Assembly (NCBI GenBank): GCA_025331445.1
Contig: JAIWNE010000003.1
Span: 248,001 to 312,000 of the forward strand
DNA from: Blakeslea trispora
Taxonomy: Eukaryota > Mucoromycota > Mucoromycetes > Mucorales > Choanephoraceae
Direction of reading: 5' to 3'
Length of the DNA: 64,000 nt
Shown: piece after piece, positions 45,565-59,120 of the stretch
Layout of the letters: each line of letters starts with the position of its first letter
How positions within the stretch are numbered: the first letter of the stretch is position 1
Notes under the pieces: model-generated
What the model was told of the DNA's origin: nothing
Database searches by the model: none
The model's input: only the letters and a program-made list of their open reading frames with translations
Made by a program: the position numbers and the translations under genes

Positions 45565-48500
45565 CTAAAAGCACATAAATTTGCTTTTTCTGTTCATCAG
45601 TTCATTCATGCGATTTTCAAGAATACGTCGGGCCTTCTCAGCCTTTTCTTTGAGCTCCTTTTGTTGCTTCAACTTATCCTCTAGCTCCTTGCGCTCATGA
45701 AGAGATTCTTGACTAGAAGCCATTTGATGTGATTGTATTTGGCTGACTTGAGAACGCAAATTGTTTATCTCAAGATTGTATGCCTGCTTCTCTCGGCTCA
45801 ATCTATCCAACTGCTTTTTGACCTCAAGCACAGAAGATTCAGATCTTAGTAGCTGTGTTTCTAGCTTGCAAATAACATCCTGATACGTCTTAACGTCATT
45901 CTCGGCAGCCTGAGTTTTGCGTTGTAGTGAGCGAACAATTCTTTCGTATTTTTCGGAATCAAGACTTGTAATAGAGCTTGCACTCATGACCTCACTAAAA
46001 GTGCTAGAAGCTACTGAGTCTTGACGTCGAAGGCTAAAGTAACTCGAAGCCTCAACAGAATGTGTAAGAGGAGGAGATAACCTTGTTTCATTCTCTTGCA
46101 TGTGGGATTCATTAGGCGTGGGTAGAGCCGGCAAAGGCGATGGAATAGGCGGAAGTGGATTGCATGGAGGTGCAGTAGGAGGAGGAAGGATTGCTGAACT
46201 AAAGTGTGTTTTACTGTATCTCCCTGTCAGTGAAGCTCTTGAGCTGCCAGTTATATCAGATATTGCAGAAGCAAATGACATACCATTGCTTTCCTCATAT
46301 GAATGGTGGCGGTTGGTATCTATCAATGCAACTGAAGGGGATCGAAGAGAAGATTTAGACAATCTAGAAACATTAGGACTTGAGGGTTCACGTTGCATTT
46401 TGTGGTGTATGGTATTCCCGTTCGTTTGGTTGAATAAAAGAGGTGAAGAAATACGAGGAGTTTGTGGCGGAGACGTGATATGACCTGCATCTCTGTTGAA
46501 TGCAGAGAGACTACTTTTTCTTGGAGGCAATACCTGTTCCATTTCTCTCTCAAGTCGATCATTAATAGCTGCCAATTTCATCAACTCAAGCTCCAAATTC
46601 TTTGTTTCTAGAGCTGAGTGGTTGCGCTGAATTAAAAGTTGAGATTCAAGATCATCATTGATATTTACAAGCTGGTTGTTATCTTCTTGAAGCTGCACAA
46701 TTCTTTCGACAAGCTCGTGTTGACTAAGCGAGTCGCAGCTCATTGCATTCAATTGTGTTTTGAAATCGCTTTGTTTATTGTCACTGACTAGGCTGATACT
46801 GGAGCTGCTGAGAGAGCTGTTGCTGTTTGATTTGAACATGGAGTCTTGTCTTTTTAGCTGCTTTTTTGTCTGCTCAAGGGATGCTTCTAAAATGTCAATG
46901 ACATCTTTGTAATGTTTGTTCTCCTTGAGTGACAAGAGGAGATTCTGTTCTGCCTTTTCTGCCTTTTTTTTCCACATAGTATCTTGCTCTGTCTTAAATT
47001 CCAGCGATATGGCAGACTCGGATTTCGTGTTAGATAGGTTCTCTTTGGAATGTAAAATTGTATTCTGGTTTGCTTCCTGTCCAAGACGATCAAGATTCTC
47101 CTTCAGCTCTTCTGTTTTAGTCAAACATTTTTGAACTTGATGATCACCAATTTCTTCTTTTGATTCAGTTTTAGCAGATATCTCAAGTAATGTTGCTGAA
47201 CTATCATGTGTAGAGGCATCGCTTGATGGGGCTAGCTCGCGGGCTTCGTTAAGCTGAATCGTCAAAGATCGAATTGTACTATTGCTCTGGGATGCTCGTT
47301 GAGAAACATGCTTCAGAAGCTCTGAAAGTTCTTTCTTTTCTTTACTGATCATACTAATCTCATTGGCCTTCTCGTCTAACTCTAGTTTGTGATGCTCATA
47401 CATGTTCTTGATTTCTTGTAATGTTTCTATGTTTCTTTCGTCTTTCTGTTCTTGTGTTTGCAGAATCTTTTCCATCACTTGCATTACTTTTTCTAGGCCT
47501 TTCTTTTCACTTCCTATGGTTTCTACCTCTTTAAGTGTAGCCTCTAACTGCTTCTGCATGTATACAGCTATGTCTGCTTTTGAGGCTGCTTCAGTTTCAA
47601 GAAGCTTAATTCTATTGTCGCGATCTTCTAGTTGCTTGCATAGAGTGTCCAAGAGGTGGTTCGTTTCTTCTAGCTTTCGTTCAAGCCCTTGGATGAGAGC
47701 GGTCTGCTTTTCGTCAATGGACGATAATGTATGTATAGCTTTCTGAAGCTTTCCAAATTCTTCTTGTTTTTGCTTTACATTTTGTTCCTCTTGAGCTTGC
47801 AGATGTAATTCAAGCTCATTTTTGGCTTTTGTAAGTTCGTTGACCTTGACTTTTTCTTGATGCTTTTGCTCTGACATCTCGGCTTGATGGGCTTTCTTGA
47901 GATCATGTAAAGATACTTCCAGTCTCTCGATTTCCAATGAATGGGTTTGGCGTAAACATACAAGTTCATTCTCAAGCTGTCCAATTTCATTTATTTTGGA
48001 CTCTAAAACTTTCACTTCTGATTCTTTCTGGTTTAATAAGGCCGAGAGATCATCTATTTTGGAAGAGCTTTTTGCATATTCTGATTCTTGTAATTTGACA
48101 TATTCTTTCATGTCCGTTATCTGTTGTTTGAGCTCCTCGCATTTTGCTTCACTTAAAGTAAGTTTTTCTTCCATGGTCTGTTTCTGCTGTGCTGCTTCGG
48201 TAGCTGAAGGCTCTTCCTTGTTTCCAGCGGTTATGCTGGCTATCTCTTTGAGGAGTTTGTCGCGTTCCAATTCGCAAGATGATAGTCTTGATTCCAGATC
48301 AGAAATGTATTTTTCTGTCTGAGAATCCATTTCCTTAAACTTTATAATCTTTTCTCGAAGCTCAGAAAGTACTTTCTGGTCCTTTTGTCCTTCTTGAATC
48401 GATTTTTGCAGTTGCACTTCAAGTTCAGTACAGTAGGTTTCTGAAGAGCGTTCGCGCTCAAGAGCAGCAGAAAGATGGGACTTGAGAGCATGTATTGCTT

Positions 48501-50885
48501 TAGCTTCGTCTTTTTGAATATGTAGATGTTCTGCTATTTTAGCTTTTTGTTCGGATAGTGCTTGATCTGATTGTGATAGAGCCATCCTTGCCGCAGCCAA
48601 CTGCAACTCTAGTCCAGAAATTGACTTTTCATACTCTTCAATGACAGGCTCAACCAAGTGCTGGAACTCTTCGGGGCTTGATGTTTTACTTCTCTCTGTT
48701 GTGTTTGGTTGCAAGATTCCTTTTTCCATATGCATGTTGCGCTCCCATGTGACTGAAAGCTCGTTTTGGAGCTCCTCTATTTGACGACGTAGATCTGATA
48801 CCAGAACACTTGTGTCATTACTAGCATCTTGATTCTGACACTTTTCTGGAAAAGCAGGAGTTTCAAGCATAGTATTCTGAGTAGTTGCAGAAGAGCTACA
48901 AGAGAGACATACATCGCTATCATTGTTTAGAGATAAAGAAGAGCTAGATACTGACGCAGTTCGGTAGCTTGGATAACCAACACTCTTTATCTTGAGAGAT
49001 TTGCTTGCTGAAGACTGAGGAGAAGGCGTACTGCGAGACTGCGATTTTAGTCCTCTTATTTCAGATTTTAGTTTCGTAATAAGTTGTCGAAGGTAATCCA
49101 CATTGTCGTTTGTCATCCATTCTTCGGTTTCATTTTTCTCACTCTTATTGCGAATGTTTCGAGCACGACAAGCATACTTTAGCGTATTGGTCGTTTCTAT
49201 CAAATCAGCCTCTGCAGGGCTTACACATGCAATCATGAGCGTTGTTGCATTACCACCAAGTGAGTCTTGGAGCAAACGAGTCAGTTTGGAGTCACGATAA
49301 GGAACATGTGTCGGTTTCTTTTGAGGATCAGAAAGTGCACATATTACATTACCGAGAGCTGATAAGCCTGCATTGATGTTGATACCTTCTTTTCTTCGAT
49401 CACCTTCAGCAGCTGTTCTTTTGAGCCTTTCTGAGCCAGCAAGATCAACAAAATGAAACTTGGACTGGGTCACCATCCATTCTCCTTGCTTATCTTCTGT
49501 TATCGAGTTGCGTCTCTCCATTTGCCCTATCATAGCCTTCACATTAAGTGTATTGTTTCGCTGCATTGAATGGTTGTTGTTCCGAGTTGTACTGACTGCC
49601 TCTACTTCCTTCTTCGCTGAAGCTACCCATTTTTCTTGTTTGAGAGTAACTGAGAAGATGGCATGTGATCTAGATGATTCTGAATTCATATCGGTAGAGC
49701 CAGTAGCTCGGTTTTCTGTTCCCATTCGAAGATGCCTAAAATAAACTCAGTGTGTTAAAAACTTGGTTGTGCTGAACAACATCCTTGGCTTATCAACTTA
49801 ATTAATACCTTAGTACATCGTTTGTGTTTGTGACAGGTATCTCTTTTAAGCCGGTCCAAATGATTTGACCTTTAGCATCTTCTCTAATTGTAATTGTCGA
49901 TCTTTCTTGAGCAGGAGCAGGGTTTAACAAATCGATTAATTCTTCATTGTGAATTTCAATGAAAGAAACATGCACTGTATATCTTGCTTTTTTGTCGTTT
50001 TGTGCTAGATCAGAAGAAATAGATGGTACAGTTGAACCACGGTGGGAAGTGATAGAGGCAGGCTTAAGCTTTTCAATTGAGCTTGGTTGTTTGGATTTCC
50101 GTGATGCAAACCCGGTTCCAGTTGTTGTTGACACGAGTGATGGTATTCGTTTAATGATTGGTTTAATGCTAACATTTTTTGTTGGCTGCTGGTCCTTCTC
50201 CAGCTGCTCAAATAAAGCAGATATAGCACGAGGAATGATTCCTATGGCCCAAAGTTAAATACTATATTTCATTTGTCTGAGTTGGTATTACCTTCTTTTT
50301 TTGGATTTAAATCTTTTTGATTGTCTAGTGCTGTTCCCATTGTATAAGTTTTACCAGAACATGTCTGCCCCTTTATATTAAAAGAAGAAGAGTTAAATGA
50401 CATTTCATTTTTCTTTGTTTAAATTCAAAGATTAAATATGTGTGTAGTCATCTTACATAAGCCAAAATTGTGACATTATATCCTATATAATGCTTGTGTA
50501 AGTTTCACTGATTTCTGTTTGTTCCTTTAATAGTCACCTTCTAGAAATCTGTCAACGAGCTTCGATCCAACAGCCGAAAACACATCCTCCTGAGTACTTG
50601 ATGAATCAAACACATGGTCAAAGTGAAATGATTTTTGATGAGGAACAACTACTACTGAGTTCTCCACTGTCCTTATCACATCAGAAGCTGTTGAATTTAC
50701 AAATCGAGGTTGGGCTTTATCCTGCTGTGTTAGAGGTCGTACTCGCAAAGCTACCCATCAATATGAGTTCTGTTAAGTTTTGATAACCTTGAAAATAATG
50801 AGTTGCTCTACTTACCCACTTGTACAGCTGTTAATTGAGGACTACTGGTAACAGAATCACAATGTATAGGTATGGATGTAACCAT
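45565..50885 (-). CDS. Kinesin-4-like motor protein with long coiled coil
   Basis: Six exons (50885-50816, 50750-50538, 50482-50457, 50370-50292, 50241-49809, 49735-45565) give 1,663 residues; one exon is 26 nt. The N-terminal motor has the P-loop GQTCSGKT (104-111), switch I in SSRSH, switch II VDLAGSE (370-376) and the following [11 protein letters not shown] and [19 protein letters not shown]. The long stalk (about 490-1240) is coiled coil, then a Ser/Pro-rich region, then a terminal coiled coil (about 1530-1650). An N-terminal motor followed by a long stalk fits kinesin-4 (KIF4/KIF21) best, but kinesin-7 or fungal-specific classes cannot be excluded without a tree. The motor carries two insertions, residues about 146-213 and 307-362. 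No WD40 tail is present. Confidence 0.85.
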
Positions 50886-53800
50886 GGTTTACCATAAACT
50901 TTAAGCTTTGATCTAAATGAAGAATGAAAAAAAAAATTGTAAAAGAGAAAAGTATTAGGAGACAAAAATAGCTTTCAGATTTTTCTTTTGATCAATCTTA
51001 CTACTTATTTTATTTTTATGAGATCAGGGATGAATGTATGCAAAGGAGGCTGCTGTAGGTATCAATAACTACTATGTGTGTAGATATATAGTATAGAATA
51101 GGCAGATAAGGGAAAAAAGGAGCTTGTCAGTAAACCTTTCTTTTTGTACAGCTATCCGATTGACAGTCTAACAAAAATGACCGATTAAATATAAGGTATG
51201 TGGAAATGAGTGGTATATGAATTGAAAGAAAAAGGGAATGTAATGAGTCTTCAAGAAGTGGTGTATCTGCTCTAGTACATAAAAGTAAAAGAAAAAGACA
51301 ATGAATAGAGAAAAATAGATGTGTGTTTTAAAATATTTTTAATTTTTAATTTTTTTGTAACCGGTTACACGCATTTTTTCTTCAGAAAGCATTTAGGCAT
51401 TAAGAAGATGATTGTTTCTTTTGTGACATCCTATCACAAAATTCTATGGAACTGTACGACTCGAATAGTCTTACTCATGTTACTTATCAAGGTAAAGTGT
51501 GTCCTAACTGTTTCCCAAGATAAGCTTTGCCTTCTTTCTAAACAGAAAATATACATAAAAAAAAGGACGCTAATAAGAATATGGGGTGCTATTTTTGTGT
51601 AATGCTAAATAGAGTTTCATATTTCTTTTTTGCTTTGTATTGTTTTTGGAATAGCGATCACGTTTTTAAGTGACTTACTAGTTTAGGTAAACAACGACAT
51701 GCAAATTATCATTACAGTCAGAACATCAGTTTATCTTGTCATCCATCAAGGTTAGAGTGAGACACAATCTACATTTTCGAATAGTCTTTTTTTTTTTTAA
51801 GGATCAAGGAAAGGAGAAAATTCTGAATACAACATCTACTTCTCAATTCTTCAACTGATCGATTTCCGGTTGGACTTGAAAAATTTCATAACAAATTTAG
51901 TGAATTAAAAAAGGAGAAATTAACATAACTAAGCAAGAGGTGATATCTTGCTTTTCTCTTTCTTTTGTGTGCTTTACAAACACAAAAGCAAAGGTTAGTA
52001 AACTCTCGGTAATCTTACTAATTATAAGAGCATACTGACATGACAACAAAGAAACGTAAAAAGATCAAATGGGCATCTGGCTGTCATTGCAAATCAACAG
52101 CACATTAAACCTCACCAGAAACTCAATGATAGATTGCTCAAGATCGTATGGAATTTGAATAGCCCTGAGCATTCTGAATCAATTTGTCTACTACACGACA
52201 AAAGGAGTAGCTGGCATCATACAAGAGACTCCAAAAATCATATATGAATCTATTCTATAGCTTTTATCACGATATATATTCGAACTTTATTCAATTGCAA
52301 TCTAGTTGTTTTTTTGGTGCATACCATTAGGTTGAAATAACTTGGGAATTAAAAAACACACGTATGTATAGATTCAGTATTTAGTAGTATGCAAAGCATT
52401 TCTTGTCAGTGAATTGCATCAGAAAACTTGGTAAAAACATACACCGAGTGGTTTGTGCAATATTTACACAATTGTGGAAGCATAATCAAGCGACTTGCCT
52501 ATCATTATGTTGTTTGCCACTTCTACGAGAATTGTCTTTTGTGACCAGTTTGTCACCCGGTAAGTACATGTAGCTAAACTCGATATGCTATGATTGACAA
52601 CTACAAGCCAGTGTACAATTTCGATTTAGAAGCTAATCAGAGCAGCACAAGCAAGTTTTTTGCTTGGTTCAAAATATTTAATTCTGCAGCCACTGTTATG
52701 CCTCTCTAGTACTCGCTTTTCCCAAAAAATAGATAAAGCTAGCTACTTTTTATAATGAAGCAAAGTATAAAGAGTTCCTAAAGAAGAAGATACTAATAAC
52801 AAGAACCATTTTTTTTTTAATTTTCTTTTTAGACAGCTTTGGAGAGTGCTCAAAGAGGCATACATAACAAAAGTAGGCTTATGGGCCATAATATCAAATG
52901 CAGGTAACAGCAAGCAAAACTGAATTCATCTCAAAAAGCGGGCATAGGTTTGAAGCCCAAGCATTTGTTGATTTTGTATGTATGCCTCGAGTCTAGGATT
53001 TCTTGACAACAGATTAGGATTAACCGATTGAATCCCACTCAGGGGAATATGAGAAAAGATACATAGCGGAATCCTTAAGGATGAGTGTGCCTTTCCACAT
53101 TGGTCAATTAATGAGCAAGAATGTTATCTTTAACAACGGAAAGCTTTTCATTTGCTGTGGGACTCCAGCACTTATCAAAGGCATATCTCTTGAGCTTAGA
53201 AATGATACATGATGCAATTATTCTAATTTTTCATAATTAAATAGCGTATAAAGCAAATAGAATCCATCAAGACTTTGTGAATTAGCATTGCGGTATTACT
53301 AAGAGCTCTTGCATATATCAAGTTCAAGATCAACCGATTCATTTCACTTGTATTAGCTTTATGTTTAAACAAAAGTATCAATAGTCATTGCTAATTCATG
53401 TCATCGTCAACTTTTCAGTACGACAGTTAAATTCACCTTCAATTGCAACTCAGTAAGTCAAAAGGTAATCGTACAAGTGATTGCGGGAAAGAATGACACG
53501 AAGATGCTTCTTCTTATAATGAACTGAAAATCGAAAGTAATCGACTGACCTTTGCTATTTAATAGACAAGGTCGCAATTGTACAATCAAAGATTCCAAGT
53601 GTGTATTTACAAAAGATAAGAGTTTGCTTTAGTTGTTAAAAAGCTACAATATCTACACAAAATGACTGCAGGAAGTTGGCAAACTGATTCAACTCGCTGG
53701 GACTAAGAAAAAGATGTCTAAACTAACTTTTGTAAACATTTCTATCGCTATACGAGCACCTACTGATTTCTATTATATTCGAAGTTATGAAAATACCGTT

Positions 53801-54849
53801 ATGAGCTTTTATATCACTTCTCACACGCCAAGATGGGATACGAAGCAAGAATACTTTTTAATATATATTAAGAGCCATGTGCGCTTGTATCAAAGGCATG
53901 GAATGATTTGAAAGCCACAAGAAGTTACTAAAGAAAAAGCGAAAGGAAGAAAAGAATTAGAAAAACTTTGCAACGCTAACTGATAACTGTGATTTTAGGA
54001 TTTGCTATCTTACTATATGGTATCTTGGGCAATACAGAGTATGAAAGTAAAATTCACATACAAAACATATCGTAGTTTGCATCCAAAATGAAAGCGACAC
54101 CTCTCAAGTATAAGCGTATTGTCCTAACAAGCTTAGTCACGTAAAGCAAAGAATCTTAAGAAGAGACAAAAATCATCTTGCAAGGAGGTTAAAGGTGTTC
54201 TGTTCAATACAACACACACTTTTCAACTATAAGATACAGCTGTAGCGCAATTACTAGGGACAAGATGTCAGTCATGGTAATCAAGCTTCTATGTGCAGAT
54301 GCATTGCTTTATTGAAGCACATCAGTCTGCTTCGAAACCAAAATCGACCAATCTAATGCTAAACTCTGAACGAGAGTATTGCTCTTTTGTACGAGAAGCA
54401 ATGTGTTGGATAAACACAAAGCATGATAGCCGATTATCATGCAAGTAACATAGTTGATTCGTTAGAAAGTAAGTCTGCTAAATATCAAAACTGTTCAGAT
54501 GAATTTACGTCAAACAAATAACAGTGCGTCTTTAGCAATAGATGACCAGTTTACAGAATGTTTCACAAGGACAGAATGTAAATGTTTGGCCCATTTTGTT
54601 TGTTTTGGTGCCTTTTGCAGATCTGTTTATCAAAGTGCTTTACCTTTGCTTTTAAAACTTGACGAATACGACAGCTGTCATTATATGATGGTCAAAATTG
54701 CTTTGTTTTAAGGACGATGGTGCAACTGAACCAAAGCAGCAAAACTTGATAGTTATTTCAAAAGTATCATTACAAATCCTTGATCAAACGCATACAAGAG
54801 GAAACAAGAAAATAAATCAAAAAAGAACAAACAACAACTGTGCTTTTAT
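50886..54849. other. Gene-poor 4 kb region
   Basis: AT-rich DNA with stops in all frames. The first few hundred bases should hold the kinesin gene promoter. The 14-nt palindrome TGTAACCGGTTACA is at 51356-51369. Short open frames at 51321-51602, 53714-53911 and 54499-54711 have no recognisable protein features. The length and lack of coding signal suggest old decayed insertions, but none was identified. Confidence 0.5.
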
Positions 54850-55578
54850 TTAAAGTTTCTTGAGAAATTTCTTCCACTTTTTAGTTTTCTTTTTCTCGGT
54901 TGTTTTTGTTTGGTCTTCCGATGCAGGTGGCATCATAGATCTTATAGACTAATAACATGCTGTTAGTAAACATAAATAAAATTAAGCTTTATCACTTACT
55001 AGCTTAGACAGATTTTTGTGACTAAACAGCTTCAGCAGAGATGCCTTTGATTTCTTTTTCTCTGTACTGCTCGATAAGTAAGGTATCACATCTTCAGATA
55101 CTGTACTTGTAAACGATGCTTCTTCGGCTTGATCCTGATTTGATGCAGAAAATGTTTCATCGTCTCCTAAAGTTGTTAAGCAGTCGTCTGCTGTAACGCT
55201 CGACTCGGATGTTATTTCCGACAAATTATCAAAACACGGAGCTAATTCAGTTTTGTCTTTTAATTGCATCTTTTCAAAGTCTAAGGCCATGTTCTCATGT
55301 GTGATTTTCCTTGTCACGATGATAGTTTGAGGTTCAAATTCGATCTCTCCTATCACCTCTATATCTTCTGAAACATTGTCTGAAATGTGAAGCATTGGTT
55401 CAGAGCGTGTAGCAGCATAATGAGGCACAATTTTGCGGCATTTTTTATGATTATATTTGGCGCCATTGGTTGAATTCTTCTTTTGCTTTTTTTCTTCACG
55501 ACGTTGGCTTTTGGCTTGAGAGCGCTCTAACTGACGTCTTGCACTTCTGTTGGGACCAAGGGAATATATGTGAGACAT
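54850..55578 (-). CDS. Small basic/acidic low-complexity protein, uncharacterised
   Basis: Two exons, 55578-55000 and 54948-54850, encode 225 residues; the 51-nt intron follows SKL and rejoins in phase. The N-terminus is basic (RSARRQLERSQAKSQRREEK), the centre acidic (SEDIEVIGEIEFEPQTIIV), and the C-terminus again basic and helical (KKKTKKWKKFLKKL), amphipathic enough to contact membranes or nucleic acid. It lies 233 nt downstream of the Tubby gene on the same strand. I recognise no family. It may be lineage-specific; the call rests on length, a clean GT-AG intron and codon-level composition. Confidence 0.6.
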
Positions 55579-55811
55579 GCAAAGTTCTTAAGTAGAAAGG
55601 AAGAAATGAGAAATAAGTGTATACAAAGAGAAAGAAAGAAAGAAAATTGCTTTGATAATAGAAGCAGTTTATATCACTCGGAAACCATTGAACTTTAATC
55701 AACTTAGTTGTGCAGCTTTCGCTTCTTGTAATATTAAGCAATATATTACACAAAAAAAAAGACAACAACGATTTGCACCCATTTCAAGAAAAATCCAAAT
55801 AGAGACTCTAT

Positions 55812-57119
55812 TTACTCGCAAGCAAGTTTAGCATCAAACGAAGTTAAAGCAATTGAGAATGCTTGTAATAAACACATTGGATACTTGTAATCCATTGTGA
55901 ACGAGTCTCTTTCAACTCGACCAAATTGCATCACGATATAATCCACTAATATGTATAAAAAAAACAAGGGAACTTTAACGAGTGTCACATACAATTGTCT
56001 GTTTTGTTTTCTTTTGCTTACAGTCGTTATCATGAACGATTTGAAAATTTTTGACAGACGCTTGTGTCACTCTTCCGTTAAAATTAAGCACAAACGATTG
56101 TGTTTCTAGTTTAGAAGAAAGAGAAGTTGAAGATATACCAAAGTATAACAAGGATAAAGGACAAACCTTCGTTCCATTGCGGACTTTTGTTATGAAGCAC
56201 TAGTAAGTCCCGTGCTCCACCATCTCGATATTTGCTTAGTAGCATTTCTGAATCCTTTACAGGTCTATATTCTGGTCTTTTTCCATCTCTAGTTAACGTG
56301 TGCATCAAAATGGTCATTTTTCGCGGTCCTTTAAATCCAAGGATATTGGGATCCTATATTTATACCATAGTCAATATAAACTCTACCATCTTGTGAGCTA
56401 ATTTTTTACGTATAAAACCGCACAAAGCTCTTCTCTAATAGGAAGGTCTTTTTTCTTTGTTGTCATCTCACGCTTTAGGGGATTTCTTCCATGTGAATAA
56501 GTGACAAACGTTGTGCCTAGGAAATTGGATCTAACGCATTTCTATTTAGATTCTCTGTTCTTTTTTTTTAATGTATCTCCAAGTTGTACCTCACTTTCCC
56601 TAGTTCTATATGTTCTTCAGGTACGCTGGCGTTCTCACGGTAAATACCAGTGATAGTATAATAACTTGTATTACTTTTTCTTTTTTTGCGTGCAGTCAAA
56701 ACATGGTGCATTGTATCGGTTGCTAGATTTTCAATAAACAAATGGTATTGTGGGTAGAGCTTGTCAAGACCATCTCTACAGCGGTGAATGCGACAGGTTA
56801 CACGGGTATTTAATGCAGCTGGTCTAATGAGATACTAAGCTTTGGAATTATGCCATTGGCTTTTATGAAGAAGATTATATAAATACCTATAAACAAGGTC
56901 CAAAAGCTCCTTTTCAGAAGCTAGTGCTCTTTGAAGTACAAAATCAGTTGGCTGAACAGGCCTTGTAATACGCACTGTTTGAGGACTGATGTCGAGGTTA
57001 GTAGGTGCAATAGCTACCTCGTTCAATTCTTCGTCGTCTTCTAAGCTGTCTACTTCTGACTGAAACATGCTTGTCGACAGCTGCGAGTGGGTTATTTGAT
57101 GAGTCTCCTGCTGAGTCAT
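55812..57119 (-). CDS. TUB: Tubby-domain protein
   Basis: Six exons (57119-56887, 56823-56590, 56530-56410, 56353-56167, 56105-56022, 55945-55812) give 330 residues. Residues about 78-330 form a complete Tubby C-terminal domain: [14 protein letters not shown], the TARKKRKSN segment, [68 protein letters not shown] and the invariant end SFDAKLACE. This domain binds phosphatidylinositol 4,5-bisphosphate through basic residues and tethers proteins to the plasma membrane. The N-terminus is short and acidic, with no F-box (unlike plant TULPs). Two acceptors were chosen because they restore RPAA and KVRSNF exactly. Function in fungi is little defined. Confidence 0.92.
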
Positions 57120-58362
57120 TATATTGTTCGTTTCTCAAAAGAAAAAAAGTAAAAGTAATCTACGTAAACTAGCTGAAAAAAAGAATTGCTTGACTCGGCA
57201 CTCTAAAATAAAATATCGAAAATAGACGGAAATTGAAATCGACAAAGATGAAAAAGGAGAACAGTCAAGGGAAATCCTTTTCATTAGATTACAACTAATT
57301 CTCATTAAGGCTAGTTGCTACTGCTATTGTTTCACGCTTTTGTCTCAATCAAAGAATTGTTTGTGAGCTTGTATATACTGCTCCAATTTCTCACACAAAA
57401 TGCTAATTTGAATTAGTTCCAAATATGAAAAGAGCATATTAGCATGATGAACAAAGTAGAGTCAACAAGATGGTTACATAAGGTAGACAATTGCTATCTT
57501 GACTTACTTAATCATATTGGTGAAACTAAAATATGCTTCTACTTTCCAATCAAATACACTATTTCCAGTAATTACTGAGGCATTAGTTGAAATTAATTTG
57601 GAGCGTAAGCGAATCAGATTGATCATTAACTAAAGTATTGAGGAGCAAAAACAAAACATAGGCTGGCACACATGTTGATGTTTCAAGTACCAATAATTCT
57701 TCTTGCTCGTTTGCTGAATCTGTGTAGTACTATGTAACCATTGCGGTTATCTTTCTTCTGCAAGCCTTACAATATTACTTTTGTCTTATAATTCATGGTT
57801 TTTATTGCTTATCTTATTCCATAGGAGAGAAAAAGAGTTTTTTTTTTTTACTTTATCTGACAAAGTAAATTGATCGTATTGCTGATCAATGTCCTTGTTG
57901 ACTGATGTATATTGATTGTCGTTTTCTTCTTCGTATAGACTAATCTGAATCTTGTTCTGAATTAACCTGCGCCTTGATTCTTTGTTTGACTATGCAAATT
58001 GATCAACTCCCCATTCTTGGTATGTAAAGAGAAGAGTTTAGAATAGATCATTTACTGTAATTACTGTTAATTATTCTATAGTAAAACAAAGAATAGGATG
58101 ATGTATTAATGCTCTTATATTTCATGTACTGTTGGTGTATCAAATTGTAGTTTATAGTTCTAACGCTTTCTATATGTTCCTTCATATTTATCTCGTTACA
58201 AGGATATATTGTTCAGAACAAGTAACAAGTTTCTACCTTTGGTACTTCAATATGTGAGCAGTAAATATTGGGTTGCACCAAGTATAAGAAGATTAATTGA
58301 GCTTGTTTGGTCCATAGTCAACACAGCCCATGTTATGGCTATGATAGACTTAGACTAAAGTA

Positions 58363-58388
58363 ATACACCATTTCCGGAAATGGTGTAT
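58363..58388. repeat. Perfect 26-nt palindrome
   Basis: The left arm ATACACCATTTCC is followed immediately by its exact reverse complement GGAAATGGTGTAT, with no spacer. The centre TTCCGGAA suits a dimeric factor; a cruciform or transposon footprint is also possible. Confidence 0.7.
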
Positions 58389-59022
58389 ATCGAAAGCCTT
58401 TTGGAACTGACACTTGTCAACCAAAAAAAAAAAAAGCAATTCACTTAAGCGAACAAATCCATTGTTTGCTAATCAACAATCATCAGCTGTAATCCTTAAC
58501 GTTAATAGATTCATTTGAAATATAAATATATTCTTTGAATTATAAACAAACAGTTGCAATTCATGGCAAAATAACATGTTATATTGGAGCTATTCTCTTT
58601 TATGAATATTTGAGTAGCAGCGAAGTAAAGGGATTGCATTAAGGAAACAAAAGAGAAAACAAAGAAAAGTACTACCAATTGAAAGCTTTGATTCATGACA
58701 TACAAGCAAGATATTTCAGAATCTACAAAATGTTTGGGGGTCATACTCTATTTTAAGGGTGACTGCTACAAACGGCACACTAGAGCGGCACGCCCTTAGT
58801 GATCTCCTTTTTGAATCCGATCAAATTGTTTTGGTCCAAGATAAAAGCTAATAGTCGAAGAGATTTCTTCACTGCTGATAACAATATCAGCAATAAAACA
58901 GTTAAAGGCTGCCAATAATTTTACTCTCTAAGACTTTGCGAACTAGATTAACCATTCAAAGTCTTTCATTGACAGGTACTTGGCTCGAGAGCCAATGCTA
59001 TGGTACACAAAATCTAGACGAA

Positions 59023-59120
59023 TATCTGCAAAATAAAAAAATTCATTATCCGCTAAAAATGAGGTCCGCAAAAATTTATTATCCGCAAAATAAAATAAAT
59101 AAAAATCCGCAAATAAAAAA
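59023..59120 (+). repeat. Five TCCGC-A-rich short repeats upstream of cyclin gene
   Basis: Copies read ATCTGCAAAATAA, ATCCGCTAAAAA, GTCCGCAAAAAT, ATCCGCAAAATAA and ATCCGCAAATAA, spaced 13-30 nt apart and in one orientation. The regular spacing directly upstream of the cyclin start suggests a cluster of factor sites, though a degenerate transposon end is also possible. Confidence 0.5.

Noticed and set aside
46100..46483. Plus-strand open frame within the kinesin gene
   Set aside because: It is a shadow of the Pro/Gly-encoding kinesin tail on the opposite strand.
56824..56840. TUB exon 2 beginning at YLIRPA
   Set aside because: That acceptor does not match the donor phase; the acceptor at 56824-56825 restores RPAALNT.
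58511..58744. Minus-strand hydrophobic open frame
   Set aside because: Phe/Tyr/Ile-rich composition is typical of random AT-rich DNA; no upstream or downstream exon found.
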